From the NCBI GenBank assembly GCA_017428215.1, contig JAFRRH010000032.1, forward strand, positions 1 through 42,835: 42,835 nt of DNA. Direction: 5' to 3'. Below the pieces are notes generated by a model, which saw only the letters and a program-made list of their open reading frames with translations, was not told where the DNA came from and made no database searches. Both the position numbers and the translations under genes were made by a program. Each line of letters starts with the position of its first letter. Positions within the stretch are counted from its first letter, which is position 1. The stretch comes from Selenomonadaceae bacterium (GTDB taxonomy: Bacteria; Bacillota; Negativicutes; Selenomonadales; Selenomonadaceae). Below are positions 1-8,330 of this stretch, in pieces.

Positions 1-213
1 AGTCGCGCCAACCAACGTCAAACCGCGTGCATCAATCGCATTTTTCAAAACTTGCGGCTCTTTATTGGGCATATAACCCCAAGGACCAATTTCACAGCCC
101 TCATAGCCCGCAATTTTCATTTCGTCGAGGCAACGCCACCACGGCGGCTCTTTTTCGTGTTCGGGGAACCATACGCCCCAAGAATCAGGCGCAATACCAA
201 CTTTGATAGGCAT
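1..213 (-). CDS. sugar phosphate isomerase/epimerase, IolE-like (N-terminal part)
   Basis: The leftward reading frame starts at ATG 213 behind the ribosome site AAGGAGAGA and runs off the window edge, so only about 71 N-terminal residues are visible. They begin MPIKVGIAPDSWGVW, followed by a Trp-rich stretch and the segment EIGPWGY. This is the usual opening of the TIM-barrel family that includes inosose dehydratase IolE and related xylose-isomerase-like proteins. The family acts on inositol derivatives or other sugar (phosphate) intermediates in the cytoplasm. The divergent AraC remnant and the nearby Gfo/Idh/MocA remnant fit a sugar or inositol catabolic locus. The visible part is intact. 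The substrate cannot be read from this fragment. Confidence 0.75.
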   Translation of the reverse strand, partial: MPIKVGIAPDSWGVWFPEHEKEPPWWRCLDEMKIAGYEGCEIGPWGYMPNKEPQVLKNAIDARGLTLVGAT

Positions 214-311
214 CGTTAAATCTCTCCTTATTTGATAATTTTTTGAATTGACTTGCGCGAACTCCAAAATTTATAATTAAGGCAAAAAATTTTTTGAGGA
301 GGTCGCAAGCC

Positions 312-987
312 GTGAAGATTGTCGATAAAGGCGTCCTTGAAACTTCATTCATAGATTTTTCGTAGCCGTCGGAGTTCGCTAAGAAAGCTTTATTGTATCC
401 GGGCGATTTTGGTCATTATTTTTGTAATGGCGGCTATCGAATTAAGCGCGAATCGTTGAATTTATTTCTGATGTTCTACGTTTTGAGCGGGAATATCTTT
501 GTTAAGACGAAAAATTTTGACGTTAACGCGAAGTCGGGCGAAACTATTCTTTTGGACTGCCGCGAGCCGCATATTTACGGTTGCAACGACGCGGGAGAAT
601 TTTTATGGTTTCATTTTAACGGAATTGCCGCAAGCCCTTATGTCGAACATCTTTACGAGAAAAGCGCATACATTATCGTGGAAATCGTGCTGAAAAGTTG
701 CGTTTGCGCTTTCAAGAGATAATTTCAGCCGCCGCCAAGCCGATTGTCAATGAACCTGTCGTTTCGCACAACATTGACGTGATTTTCGCCGCTGTTTGGA
801 CGTGACGACACACGAATATTTTTTTTTGTATCGACTAAAGCAATCGAAATTTCTTTTAGTTTCAACGAGCGAATCAATCGAACGAATTGCGTAACTTTGC
901 GGCTTTAACAGCACGTCGCACTTTGCGCGGGCATTTAAGAAGGAAAATTCTATGACACCGAAGAAATTTCGCTCAATCGGCCTTTAA
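312..987 (+). pseudogene. AraC-family transcriptional regulator, broken
   Basis: Translation from GTG 312, behind a GAGGAGG ribosome site, gives an AraC-type N-terminal cupin sensor domain. It includes LYPGDFGHYFC and a later cupin segment ending in FLWFHFNG. The frame is stopped by an in-frame TAG at about codon 18 and is lost again after about position 680. The far end, in another frame, still encodes a typical AraC C-terminal recognition-helix tail (FKKENSMTPKKFRSIGL) ending at TAA 985-987. Most of the first helix-turn-helix is unreadable. With one nonsense codon and at least one frameshift or deletion, it is not expected to yield a working regulator. It lies divergent to the IolE-like gene, the usual place for its regulator. 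Confidence 0.75.
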
Positions 988-1875
988 TTAACGTCTACCC
1001 AAACGCGTTCTTTGGTGGATTTTAGGATTGCGGCAACGGTTCTGTCAATCTTGTAGCCGAATTCAAACGTGCAATCGTATTTAATGTCTTTAGTAATCGC
1101 ACTGAACAATTCGTGCGCCTCAAGAACTTTCATATCATTACAGGCAATGGCAATGCCGCCTGCGGGCTGGAACGCGCTGTAGCCTTTTTGCAGAGGATTG
1201 AGGAAAACCTTTCTGAAGCCGCGATTGACTTCCTCATCACTTTGGAAATAAGTCTGGACTTCGCCCATGCACTCCAAATCATAAATGACGGAGCCTTTAG
1301 TGCCTTGAATTTCATACGCGAGATAATTTTTGCGACCTGTGGCGACGCAGCTGGAAGAAATCATACCTTTTGCGCCGTTAGCGTATTCAATCATGAAACT
1401 GATAATATCTTCGTTTTCGACGGGAGCCATTTCGTTTGAACCGCGAGATTTTGGACATTCGGGGAAAATTGCAGTTGTCATGGCGTTTACAGCGGAAATA
1501 TCGCCCATAATGAACTGCGAAACGTTCAAAAATTGTCTTAATGTACTACAACCTGCTAATTTATTAATATTTCTACAAGTTATCATAATTTACGCTCTGA
1601 ACGAGTTCGCGGACGTAAGAATTAGCGGGATTTTGCGTGTTATTGAAGCTGACGTAGTTAATAACGCCTTTTTTCGCGGCGAGTTCAGCGAGTTCTTTAG
1701 ATTCTTCGGCGGAAATGGGCAACGGCTTTTCGCAATAAACATTTTTGCCCGCCTCAAGCGCGGCTTTGGCAACTTGATAGTGGAAAGCGTTCGGAGTGGC
1801 AATATCGACCAAATCAATGCCGGGATCGTTGACGAGAACTTTCCAATCATCAATCACGCGCTTGAACCTTGATAT
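984..1875 (-). pseudogene. Gfo/Idh/MocA family oxidoreductase, truncated and frameshifted
   Basis: Two leftward pieces in different frames belong to one NAD(P)-dependent sugar dehydrogenase. The upstream piece (about 1875-1573) carries the family motif EKPLPIS, with the dehydrogenase-type Lys, preceded by DIATPNAFHY. The downstream piece (1586-984) carries the C-terminal substrate domain, including MISSSCVATGRKNYLAYEIQ. The first 60 or so residues with the GxGxxG nucleotide fold are missing, and roughly 40 residues appear to be lost at the junction near 1575-1590. Its stop codon overlaps that of the AraC remnant on the other strand. It was probably a partner of the IolE-like gene in inositol or related sugar breakdown. 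It is now non-functional. Confidence 0.8.
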
Positions 1876-1928
1876 TTGATTCGCAACGTGTTAAGCTAAA
1901 AAAAATTTTTATACTGATAGGAGAAGAT

Positions 1929-2516
1929 ATGGCTAAGATAAAATTTTGCGGGCTGAAAACTTTGGACGATATTTCTTTTGCCAATGAAATTTTTCCCGAA
2001 TATGTCGGTTTTGTCTTCGCGCCAAAGAGTAAACGATATGTCACGCCCGCGCAGGCTGAAAAATTTCGCAATGCGCTTTCCAAAAAAATTTGTGCGGTCG
2101 GTGTCTTCGTCAACGAAAAAAATTCAACCGTCGCTGAACTGCTCAACGCCGGCATTATCGACGCGGCTCAACTTCACGGCAACGAGGACGATGCTTATAT
2201 TAAAAATCTGCGCGGGCTTAGCAACAAGCCGATAATTAAAGCTTTTAAAGTTCACGCGGCGCAAGAAAGTTTAGCCGATTTTATTTTGATTGACGCGGGC
2301 GCGGGTGATGGTAAAGTTTTCGACTGGAGCTTGATAAAAGATTTGCGACGCGAATATTTTTTGGCGGGCGGCTTAACTCCAGAAAACGTTGGCGACGCGA
2401 TAAAACTTTTGAAACCGTTTGCAGTCGACGTTTCAAGCGGCATTGAAACCGACGGCAAAAAAGACTTTAAGAAAATGACAGCCTTCGCGGAGGTTGTGCG
2501 GAGGGAAAATTTATGA
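1929..2516 (+). CDS. trpF: phosphoribosylanthranilate isomerase
   Basis: This 195-residue TIM-barrel enzyme converts N-(5-phosphoribosyl)anthranilate to the ribulosyl form (CdRP) in tryptophan synthesis. It opens [10 protein letters not shown], with the catalytic Cys7 in the family's K-x-CG motif. The general acid Asp122 lies in FILIDAG, and the phosphate-binding end has [11 protein letters not shown] and VDVSSGIE. I chose ATG 1929 because it sits behind AGGAGA and matches the family N-terminus; an upstream in-frame start at 1869 would add an unrelated extension. It overlaps trpB by 4 bp (ATGA), so the two are translationally coupled. No trpE, G, D, C or A lies beside it. Confidence 0.95.
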   Translation: MAKIKFCGLKTLDDISFANEIFPEYVGFVFAPKSKRYVTPAQAEKFRNALSKKICAVGVFVNEKNSTVAELLNAGIIDAAQLHGNEDDAYIKNLRGLSNKPIIKAFKVHAAQESLADFILIDAGAGDGKVFDWSLIKDLRREYFLAGGLTPENVGDAIKLLKPFAVDVSSGIETDGKKDFKKMTAFAEVVRRENL

Positions 2517-3703
2517 CGAATCAAAATGGACGCTTTGGCATTTACGGCGGGCAATACATTCCCGAAACGCTGATGAATGCAGTTATTGAGTTGGAGGCGG
2601 CGTACAATCGCTTTAAGGACGACAAAAATTTTAATCGCGAACTCGACGAACTTTTTAAAAATTACGCGGGGCGTCCTTCAGTGCTCTATTTTGCAAAAAA
2701 AATGACTGCTGATTTAGGCGGTGCGAAAATTTATCTCAAGCGCGAAGATTTGAACCATACAGGCTCACATAAAATTAATAATGTTCTCGGTCAAGCATTG
2801 TTGGCAAAAAAAATGGGCAAGACGCGCCTAATTGCCGAAACTGGCGCAGGTCAACACGGCGTCGCAACTGCCACTGCCGCCGCTCTGCTCAATATGGAAT
2901 GTGTCGTATTTATGGGCGTTGAAGATACGATTAGGCAAGCTCTCAACGTCTACCGCATGAAACTTTTGGGCGCAACTGTTATTCCCGTCAAAAGTGGCAC
3001 TGGTACATTAAAAGACGCTGTATCAGAAACTTTTCGCGAGTGGACGAATCGAATTGCCGATACGCATTATTGTTTAGGTTCTGTTATGGGTCCTCACCCT
3101 TTCCCGACGATTGTCCGCGATTTTCAAGCTGTCATCTCCAAAGAAATTAAAGCGCAACTTCTTGAGCTTGAGGGTAAACTTCCCGACGCGGTTGTTGCCT
3201 GTTGCGGAGGCGGCTCAAATTCTATTGGAACGTTTTATAATTTTATTGACGATAAAAGCGTTCGATTAATTGGTTGCGAGGCGGCGGGTAGAGGCATCGA
3301 CACTTTCGAGACGGCGGCAACGATTGCAACTGGCAGAACGGGAATTTTTCATGGCATGAAGTCTTACTTTTGCCAAGACAAATACGGACAAATTGCTCCG
3401 GTTTATTCGATTTCGGCGGGGCTGGATTATCCTGGCATTGGTCCCGAACACGCATATCTACACGACATTGGACGCGCTGAATACGTTCCGATAACCGACG
3501 AGGAAGCCGTTAACGCCTTTGAATATTTATCACGCACGGAAGGAATTATTCCTGCGATTGAATCGGCGCATGCAGTTGCTCACATCATGAAGATTGCGCC
3601 TGATATGGATAAAGATAAAATTATTGTCATTACGCTTTCTGGGCGCGGCGATAAAGATTGCGCGTCCGTTGCCCGTTATCGCGGAGAAAATATTACAGAG
3701 TAA
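2513..3703 (+). CDS. trpB: tryptophan synthase beta subunit
   Basis: This 396-residue PLP enzyme joins indole with serine to give tryptophan. The PLP lysine is K87 in the motif HTGSHKINN, and the catalytic Glu109 is in AETGAGQHG. The Gly-rich phosphate loop is CCGGGSN, and the end reads TLSGRGDKD as in TrpB1-type proteins. Its length is normal for TrpB1. It overlaps trpF by 4 bp. Its 3' end overlaps the end of hypC on the other strand by 11 bp, so no trpA follows. The alpha subunit must be encoded elsewhere, or the enzyme works on free indole. Confidence 0.96.
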   Translation: MTNQNGRFGIYGGQYIPETLMNAVIELEAAYNRFKDDKNFNRELDELFKNYAGRPSVLYFAKKMTADLGGAKIYLKREDLNHTGSHKINNVLGQALLAKKMGKTRLIAETGAGQHGVATATAAALLNMECVVFMGVEDTIRQALNVYRMKLLGATVIPVKSGTGTLKDAVSETFREWTNRIADTHYCLGSVMGPHPFPTIVRDFQAVISKEIKAQLLELEGKLPDAVVACCGGGSNSIGTFYNFIDDKSVRLIGCEAAGRGIDTFETAATIATGRTGIFHGMKSYFCQDKYGQIAPVYSISAGLDYPGIGPEHAYLHDIGRAEYVPITDEEAVNAFEYLSRTEGIIPAIESAHAVAHIMKIAPDMDKDKIIVITLSGRGDKDCASVARYRGENITE

Positions 3704-3935
3704 GACTTTCAACAGTACGCGGCGCACCGTTCATTTCGGCAACAAGTGCGTCGCGTATTTTTACTTCCTGCTCATCGACAACTTGCATTGCAAAGCCCGC
3801 GTGAACTAATACATAATCGCCAACCTTAGCTTCGGGCAGAAGCATTAAACTTGCTGAACGTTTTACTCCCGAACGCTCTACTGTTGCTAAGTCGCCGTCA
3901 ATCTCTAAAACTTTTGCCGGAAAGGCTAAACACAT
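3693..3935 (-). CDS. hypC: hydrogenase assembly chaperone HypC/HupF
   Basis: This small 80-residue protein starts MCLAFPAKV with the invariant Cys2 that HypC uses to carry the Fe(CN)2CO unit to HypD and the [NiFe]-hydrogenase large subunit. The later segment [19 protein letters not shown] is the family's signature. Start ATG 3935 follows GAGGTG at a good distance. HypC usually sits with hypD, hypE and other hyp genes. Here it stands alone between trpB (tail to tail, 11-bp overlap) and pckA (divergent), so its partners must lie elsewhere. Confidence 0.93.
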   Translation of the reverse strand: MCLAFPAKVLEIDGDLATVERSGVKRSASLMLLPEAKVGDYVLVHAGFAMQVVDEQEVKIRDALVAEMNGAPRTVESLTL

Positions 3936-4015
3936 ATATAATCACCTCGCCGGCAATCATACACCACGCGCACCGACTTTGCAAAGTGAATCGTCTTTTT
4001 TTGCATAGATAATAA

Positions 4016-4044
4016 TTGACAATTACGGCGCAAAAGTTTATTAT
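4016..4044 (+). promoter_or_regulatory. sigma-70 type promoter of pckA
   Basis: TTGACA (4016-4021), 17 bases, then TATTAT (4039-4044). It lies about 30 bp upstream of the pckA start codon, between divergent hypC and pckA. It is a near-consensus promoter of the same form as the one before ugd. Confidence 0.8.
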
Positions 4045-4074
4045 CGACGCAGAAAATTTTTGGAGGTAGAAATT

Positions 4075-5691
4075 ATGCCAATGCTTGATTTGACGAAGTA
4101 CGGAATCACAGGAACGCCCGAAGTTATTTATAATCCGACATACGAGGTCCTCTTCAATGAGGAAATGCGCCCCGACCTTACTGGCTTCGATGTCGCACAG
4201 GAAACGGAACTCGGTGCTTTGAATGTCATGACTGGTATTTACACCGGACGTTCGCCCAAAGACAAATTCATTGTCTACGACGATACGACAAAAGAAGGTG
4301 CGCCCGGCGAAATTTGGTGGACGACTGACGAGTACAAAAACGACAATAAAAAATGTTCCGTCGAAAGCTGGAAGGCTCTCAAGGAAATGGCGATTAAAGA
4401 GCTGTCCAATAAACGCCTTTTCGTCGTCGACGGCTTCTGCGGCACTCATAAAGATACCCGCATGAAAATCCGTTTCATCATGGAAGTTGCTTGGCAGGCT
4501 CATTTCGTTACGAATATGTTCATTCGCCCTAAGAATCAAGAAGAATTCGACCAAGAGCCGGACTTTGTAGTTTTCAATGCGTCCAAAGCAAAAGTTACTA
4601 ACTGGAAAGAACTCGGACTCAATTCCGAAACGGCGACCGTTTTCAACATCACGACCAAAGAACAAGTTATCCTCAATACTTGGTACGGCGGCGAGATGAA
4701 AAAAGGGCTCTTCTCAATGATGAATTATTTCCTGCCGCTTAAAGGTATTGCCGCAATGCATTGCTCCGCGAATACCGACATGAACGGAGAGAACACCGCG
4801 ATTTTCTTCGGCTTGAGCGGCACGGGCAAAACGACCCTTTCCACTGACCCGAAACGTTTGCTTATCGGCGACGACGAGCACGGCTGGGACGATACCGGCG
4901 TATTCAACTTTGAAGGCGGTTGCTATGCTAAAGTTATCAATCTCGACCCCGTTGCCGAGCCCGACATTTACGGCGCAATTCGTCGCGACGCACTCCTCGA
5001 AAACGTAACTGTCGACAAGAACGGCAAGATTGATTTCGCTGATAAATCTGTCACCGAAAACACCCGCGTTAGTTATCCGATTTATCATATTAAAAATATC
5101 GTTCGCCCCGACAGCCACGGTCCCGCCGCGCAGTCAGTCATCTTCCTTAGTGCAGACGCATTTGGCGTATTGCCGCCCGTTTCCATTTTGACGAGCGAAC
5201 AGACTAAATATTATTTCTTGAGCGGCTTTACTGCTAAGCTGGCTGGCACCGAACGCGGAATTACCGAACCGACTCCGACTTTCAGCGCGTGCTTCGGTCA
5301 AGCATTCCTTGAACTGCACCCGACTAAATACGCTGAAGAACTCGTTAAACGTATGGAAAAATCTGGCGCAAAAGCTTATCTCGTCAACACGGGCTGGAAT
5401 GGCACTGGCAAACGCATTTCCATTAAAGATACTCGCGGCATTATCGACGCGATTCTCGGCGGCGCAATTAAAAATGCTCCGACTAAAAAAATTGCTATCT
5501 TCGATTTGGAAGTTCCGACCGTCCTCGAAGGCGTCGCAACCGAAATTCTCGACCCGCGCAACACCTACGCAGACCCGACTGAATGGGATCGTCGCGCTGA
5601 AGATTTAGCAAGCCGCTTTATCAAAAACTTTAAGAAGTACGAATACAACGCGGCGGGCAAAGCTCTCGTTGCGGCAGGTCCTCATCTCTGA
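4075..5691 (+). CDS. pckA: phosphoenolpyruvate carboxykinase (ATP)
   Basis: The cytoplasmic enzyme interconverts oxaloacetate + ATP and PEP + CO2 + ADP. In anaerobes it works in gluconeogenesis or, in reverse, in the fermentative C4 pathway. The 538-residue product has the ATP-PEPCK kinase P-loop GLSGTGKTT (about 246-254), the metal-binding segment GDDEHGWDD (about 265-273) and the substrate segment TGRSPKDKF (about 57-65). ATG 4075 is preceded by GGAGGT at ideal spacing; an upstream in-frame TTG overlaps that ribosome site and is unlikely. It has its own promoter at 4016-4044 and a strong terminator directly after, so it is a single-gene unit. Confidence 0.97.
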   Translation: MPMLDLTKYGITGTPEVIYNPTYEVLFNEEMRPDLTGFDVAQETELGALNVMTGIYTGRSPKDKFIVYDDTTKEGAPGEIWWTTDEYKNDNKKCSVESWKALKEMAIKELSNKRLFVVDGFCGTHKDTRMKIRFIMEVAWQAHFVTNMFIRPKNQEEFDQEPDFVVFNASKAKVTNWKELGLNSETATVFNITTKEQVILNTWYGGEMKKGLFSMMNYFLPLKGIAAMHCSANTDMNGENTAIFFGLSGTGKTTLSTDPKRLLIGDDEHGWDDTGVFNFEGGCYAKVINLDPVAEPDIYGAIRRDALLENVTVDKNGKIDFADKSVTENTRVSYPIYHIKNIVRPDSHGPAAQSVIFLSADAFGVLPPVSILTSEQTKYYFLSGFTAKLAGTERGITEPTPTFSACFGQAFLELHPTKYAEELVKRMEKSGAKAYLVNTGWNGTGKRISIKDTRGIIDAILGGAIKNAPTKKIAIFDLEVPTVLEGVATEILDPRNTYADPTEWDRRAEDLASRFIKNFKKYEYNAAGKALVAAGPHL

Positions 5692-5708
5692 TAATTAACG
5701 ACGTTTAT

Positions 5709-5747
5709 AAAAAAAAACTCGTTCCTTTCGGGGAGCGAGTTTTTTTA
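5709..5747 (+). terminator. intrinsic terminator after pckA, probably bidirectional
   Basis: A hairpin with arms AAAAAAACTCG / CGAGTTTTTTT plus an inner TTCC/GGGA stem lies between the convergent ends of pckA and the ABC exporter gene. A-runs on one side and T-runs on the other allow it to stop transcription from both sides. Confidence 0.85.
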
Positions 5748-5757
5748 ATTTAAATTT

Positions 5758-7431
5758 TTAATCAGATTGGCGCAAAAGTTTTATAGTGATGACATCGGAA
5801 ACATAGTTGCAAACTTCCTTCTTGTGAGTGACGATAACAATCGTTTTGTCGTGAGATTGATTGGTTAGCCGCGTTAAAAAAATTTTTTCCGTTTCGGCGT
5901 CAAGTGCGGAAGTCGGCTCATCCATCAGAATGACTTTACCCGGACGCAGAAAACTCCTTGCAATGGCGATTCGTTGCGCTTGTCCTTCACTGATACCGAG
6001 ACCGCCTTCACCAATTACGGTATCCAAGCCGCTCGGAAAATCATTGATAACAAAATCTGCCGCCGCGAAATAAAGTGCCGTCCGCATTTCCTCTTCCGTC
6101 GCGTCGGTTTTACCTAAGAGAAGATTGTAACGAATCGTGCCGCTGATTAAGCTGTTGCCTTGAGGAACGTAAACGCAATTTCCACGCGTCTGCGGACTTG
6201 CCGCATATTTTACAAGCGTGCAATTTTCCGTCCCGTAGAACGTAATGTTACCAGCATCGGGAATCAGTGTGGCGAGGAACATTCGCAAGAGCGTACTTTT
6301 ACCAGCCCCAGTCTCTCCTACAACCGCCGTGACGCTACTGGGCTTGAAATTGTGATTGAAGTCGCGATATATCCAGCGAGAATCTTCTTTGTAGCGAAAA
6401 TTTACGTTTGAAAATTCAACGCCGACGGGAACGGAAAATGTCACAGAATTTGAATTGTCTTCCTTCGGCAGATTTTCAAACTCCATCAATCGTTCGACGG
6501 ACGCCATTGACGTGATGAGCAACTGATAGTTGTGATTGAATTGAATGAACGGAACTTGGATTTGCTCCGCCAGCTGCAAGAAGACAATCAGTTCTGCATA
6601 AGTAAAAGTATTGTTCCGTGTGCCGTAAATGCCCCAAATCAAAATGACGATGTAGCTGATATTAAGTGTGGAGTCTATGAGCGACATCGCCAGGGTGCTT
6701 AGTTTTGTGCTGGTAACAATTTTTTCGTAAAGTTTGCGCTGAAGTTCTTTCAACCGATTCCAAATGAACTCGGTTTTCTCCATTGTGACAATCAGCTCGT
6801 GGTGTTGAAGATGTTCCTGCATGAATTGATGAGCCGTGCTGTCAGCGATTCGTATTTCTCTGGACAGCGGCAATAATTTCTTCGCGTAGGATTGCCCGAA
6901 CATCATGTTGACAGACATAATCGCAAGTATCACCAACGTCAAAACGGGTTCAATCGACTTGAGGTAAATACATGTGGCAAGGAGTGAAACAACTGCGTAC
7001 AATAATTCGGGAATTGTTCCTATCAAGCAGTTTGACACGCTGAAAACGTCCGTCGTCAGCCTGCTCAGCGAATCGCCCGAATGAATTCTTTCATTGTAAG
7101 AGACGCCGCCGGTAAACAGGTCTTTGAAAAATTTTAGGGACAGCTCATTGTTCATCGAATAAGTTTGTTTTTCGCGCAGATAAATTTTAAAATCCACGCA
7201 AAATATATTGCAACCCTTGATTGTCGTCAGCGAAACTATCAATAGCAACAGAGAAAAATTTTCGCCGCGCTCGACCGCCTCCATAAAAATCTTGGTGACT
7301 TGTACGAAAAGCAAAGAAAATATTACCGCCAAAACGCTCAACACCACGCAAAGCAATATGTCCTTTTTGAACGCGCCGACGTGCTTATACAGCCACGCGA
7401 AATATTTTCTACTTACACTCTGATATATCAT
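5758..7431 (-). CDS. ABC exporter, membrane domain fused to ATPase
   Basis: This is a half-transporter of about 557 residues. The N-terminal ~320 residues hold about six hydrophobic segments (for example VVLSVLAVIFSLLFV and ELLYAVVSLLATCIYL). An ATPase domain follows with Walker A GETGAGKSTLL, signature ISEGQAQR (SEGQ in place of SGGQ) and Walker B VILMDEPTSALD. No C39 peptidase domain precedes the membrane part, so leader removal must be done by another protein. ATG 7431 overlaps the end of the ClpP-like gene by 23 bp; an upstream TTG at 7443 sits too close to the ribosome site. It is the last gene of the RiPP-like operon and is inferred to export the modified peptide. The cargo assignment rests on context. 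Confidence 0.9.
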   Translation of the reverse strand: MIYQSVSRKYFAWLYKHVGAFKKDILLCVVLSVLAVIFSLLFVQVTKIFMEAVERGENFSLLLLIVSLTTIKGCNIFCVDFKIYLREKQTYSMNNELSLKFFKDLFTGGVSYNERIHSGDSLSRLTTDVFSVSNCLIGTIPELLYAVVSLLATCIYLKSIEPVLTLVILAIMSVNMMFGQSYAKKLLPLSREIRIADSTAHQFMQEHLQHHELIVTMEKTEFIWNRLKELQRKLYEKIVTSTKLSTLAMSLIDSTLNISYIVILIWGIYGTRNNTFTYAELIVFLQLAEQIQVPFIQFNHNYQLLITSMASVERLMEFENLPKEDNSNSVTFSVPVGVEFSNVNFRYKEDSRWIYRDFNHNFKPSSVTAVVGETGAGKSTLLRMFLATLIPDAGNITFYGTENCTLVKYAASPQTRGNCVYVPQGNSLISGTIRYNLLLGKTDATEEEMRTALYFAAADFVINDFPSGLDTVIGEGGLGISEGQAQRIAIARSFLRPGKVILMDEPTSALDAETEKIFLTRLTNQSHDKTIVIVTHKKEVCNYVSDVITIKLLRQSD

Positions 7432-7927
7432 TGACGAGACCAAGCTCCTTTGCTTTTCGGGAAGTCAACAAGCAACCTTTTCTCATGAGGCGTTTCCAAT
7501 AGGCTTTATTTTTATTGCTTGCGTCGGCAAGAATGGTCGCGATTTTATTCGTATTAGCCGCCATTTCCCTTGCTTCGCGCAACAAATCATCGGCAGTAAA
7601 GTTGCCGTTCAGATTTTTTGTAATGGAGTGAACGTAGAAGGACGAACAAGGCAAGCTGATTCGCTCCGTGCCCGCAGCAAAGATGATTATCGCCGCAGAA
7701 TTGACGCAGGAAATATTTACCGTCCGTATCGTGCAATCCAACAGCTTCAGGAAATGAAAAAGCTCGACGGCAATGTCAACGTTCCCGCCGGGCGAAGAAA
7801 TATAAACGGTCAGCACGGTGCTGTCGGGATTTTGCTTAATCAAAGTTTTTATCTCGTTGATGAACGCCCGAACATTTTCCTCATTGACACTGCCCGTAAA
7901 GCTGATTTTTATGTCTACGTTGTTCAT
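7409..7927 (-). CDS. ClpP-fold (S14/SDH-type) protease-like protein of RiPP cluster
   Basis: The 172-residue protein has the ClpP/crotonase-like core. Its oxyanion loop is SSPGG (44-48), the nucleophile Ser77 is in VNSAA, His100 is in FYVHSI, and the end KAKELGLVND matches the ClpP handle-to-C-terminal segment EAxEYGLVD. By that alignment the third triad residue (Asp) falls on Gly151, so the triad looks incomplete. It has no hydrophobic N-terminal export signal and should be cytoplasmic. It lies between the precursor peptide gene and the exporter and overlaps the latter, which suggests a role in cutting the leader or turning over the peptide. Alternatively it may be a non-catalytic scaffold. 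Its function is unproven. Confidence 0.8.
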   Translation of the reverse strand: MNNVDIKISFTGSVNEENVRAFINEIKTLIKQNPDSTVLTVYISSPGGNVDIAVELFHFLKLLDCTIRTVNISCVNSAAIIIFAAGTERISLPCSSFYVHSITKNLNGNFTADDLLREAREMAANTNKIATILADASNKNKAYWKRLMRKGCLLTSRKAKELGLVNDISECK

Positions 7928-8026
7928 GCAAATTCTTTCCGCCTCCGTAACGAAATAAACGGCGCGGCGACCTGTCAGGCTACCACACCGTTTGTTTTCG
8001 TCGTCACAAATGACCGAGTTGGTTGC

Positions 8027-8212
8027 TTATCTGCGACCGTTACATCCGCCTTTGCAACCGCCTGAACAGCTTTCGCACCCGCCACTGCAAGTGGTCATGC
8101 AACCCGTACAGCCAGCGTTAGCCGATTCATGTTCGGCGATACCCCCGTTCGCTTTGCTGTATTCAGCCAGTTTGAGTTCGAGAGCCTTAAGAGCTTCCAT
8201 GTTCATCTTCAT
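8027..8212 (-). CDS. Cys-periodic RiPP precursor peptide (candidate)
   Basis: The peptide has 61 residues. ATG 8212 has AAAGGAGGT seven bases upstream, which favours it over the in-frame GTG at 8221 that lies inside the ribosome site. Residues 1-34 form a charged, probably helical leader (EALKALELKLAEYSKAN) without a signal peptide. From residue 35 on there are seven Cys spaced C-x2-C-x3-C-x3-C-x2-C-x3-C-x3-C in a Gly/Ser-rich core ending NGRR. The 11-residue spacing repeats. The gene lies directly downstream of a radical SAM/SPASM enzyme, as in sactipeptide and ranthipeptide systems, whose Cys residues become thioethers. I do not recognise a named precursor family. A small metal-binding protein is the main alternative. 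Confidence 0.8.
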   Translation of the reverse strand: MKMNMEALKALELKLAEYSKANGGIAEHESANAGCTGCMTTCSGGCESCSGGCKGGCNGRR

Positions 8213-8330
8213 GATTATCACCTCCTTTCATGCTTACGCTCAACGACGCGGTGTTGCTGAACGCAATTACTTGAAACTTATCGGCGCGGCGAAGTTGGTC
8301 TGGCGCACCGGATAAGAATTCTGTCGTAGT

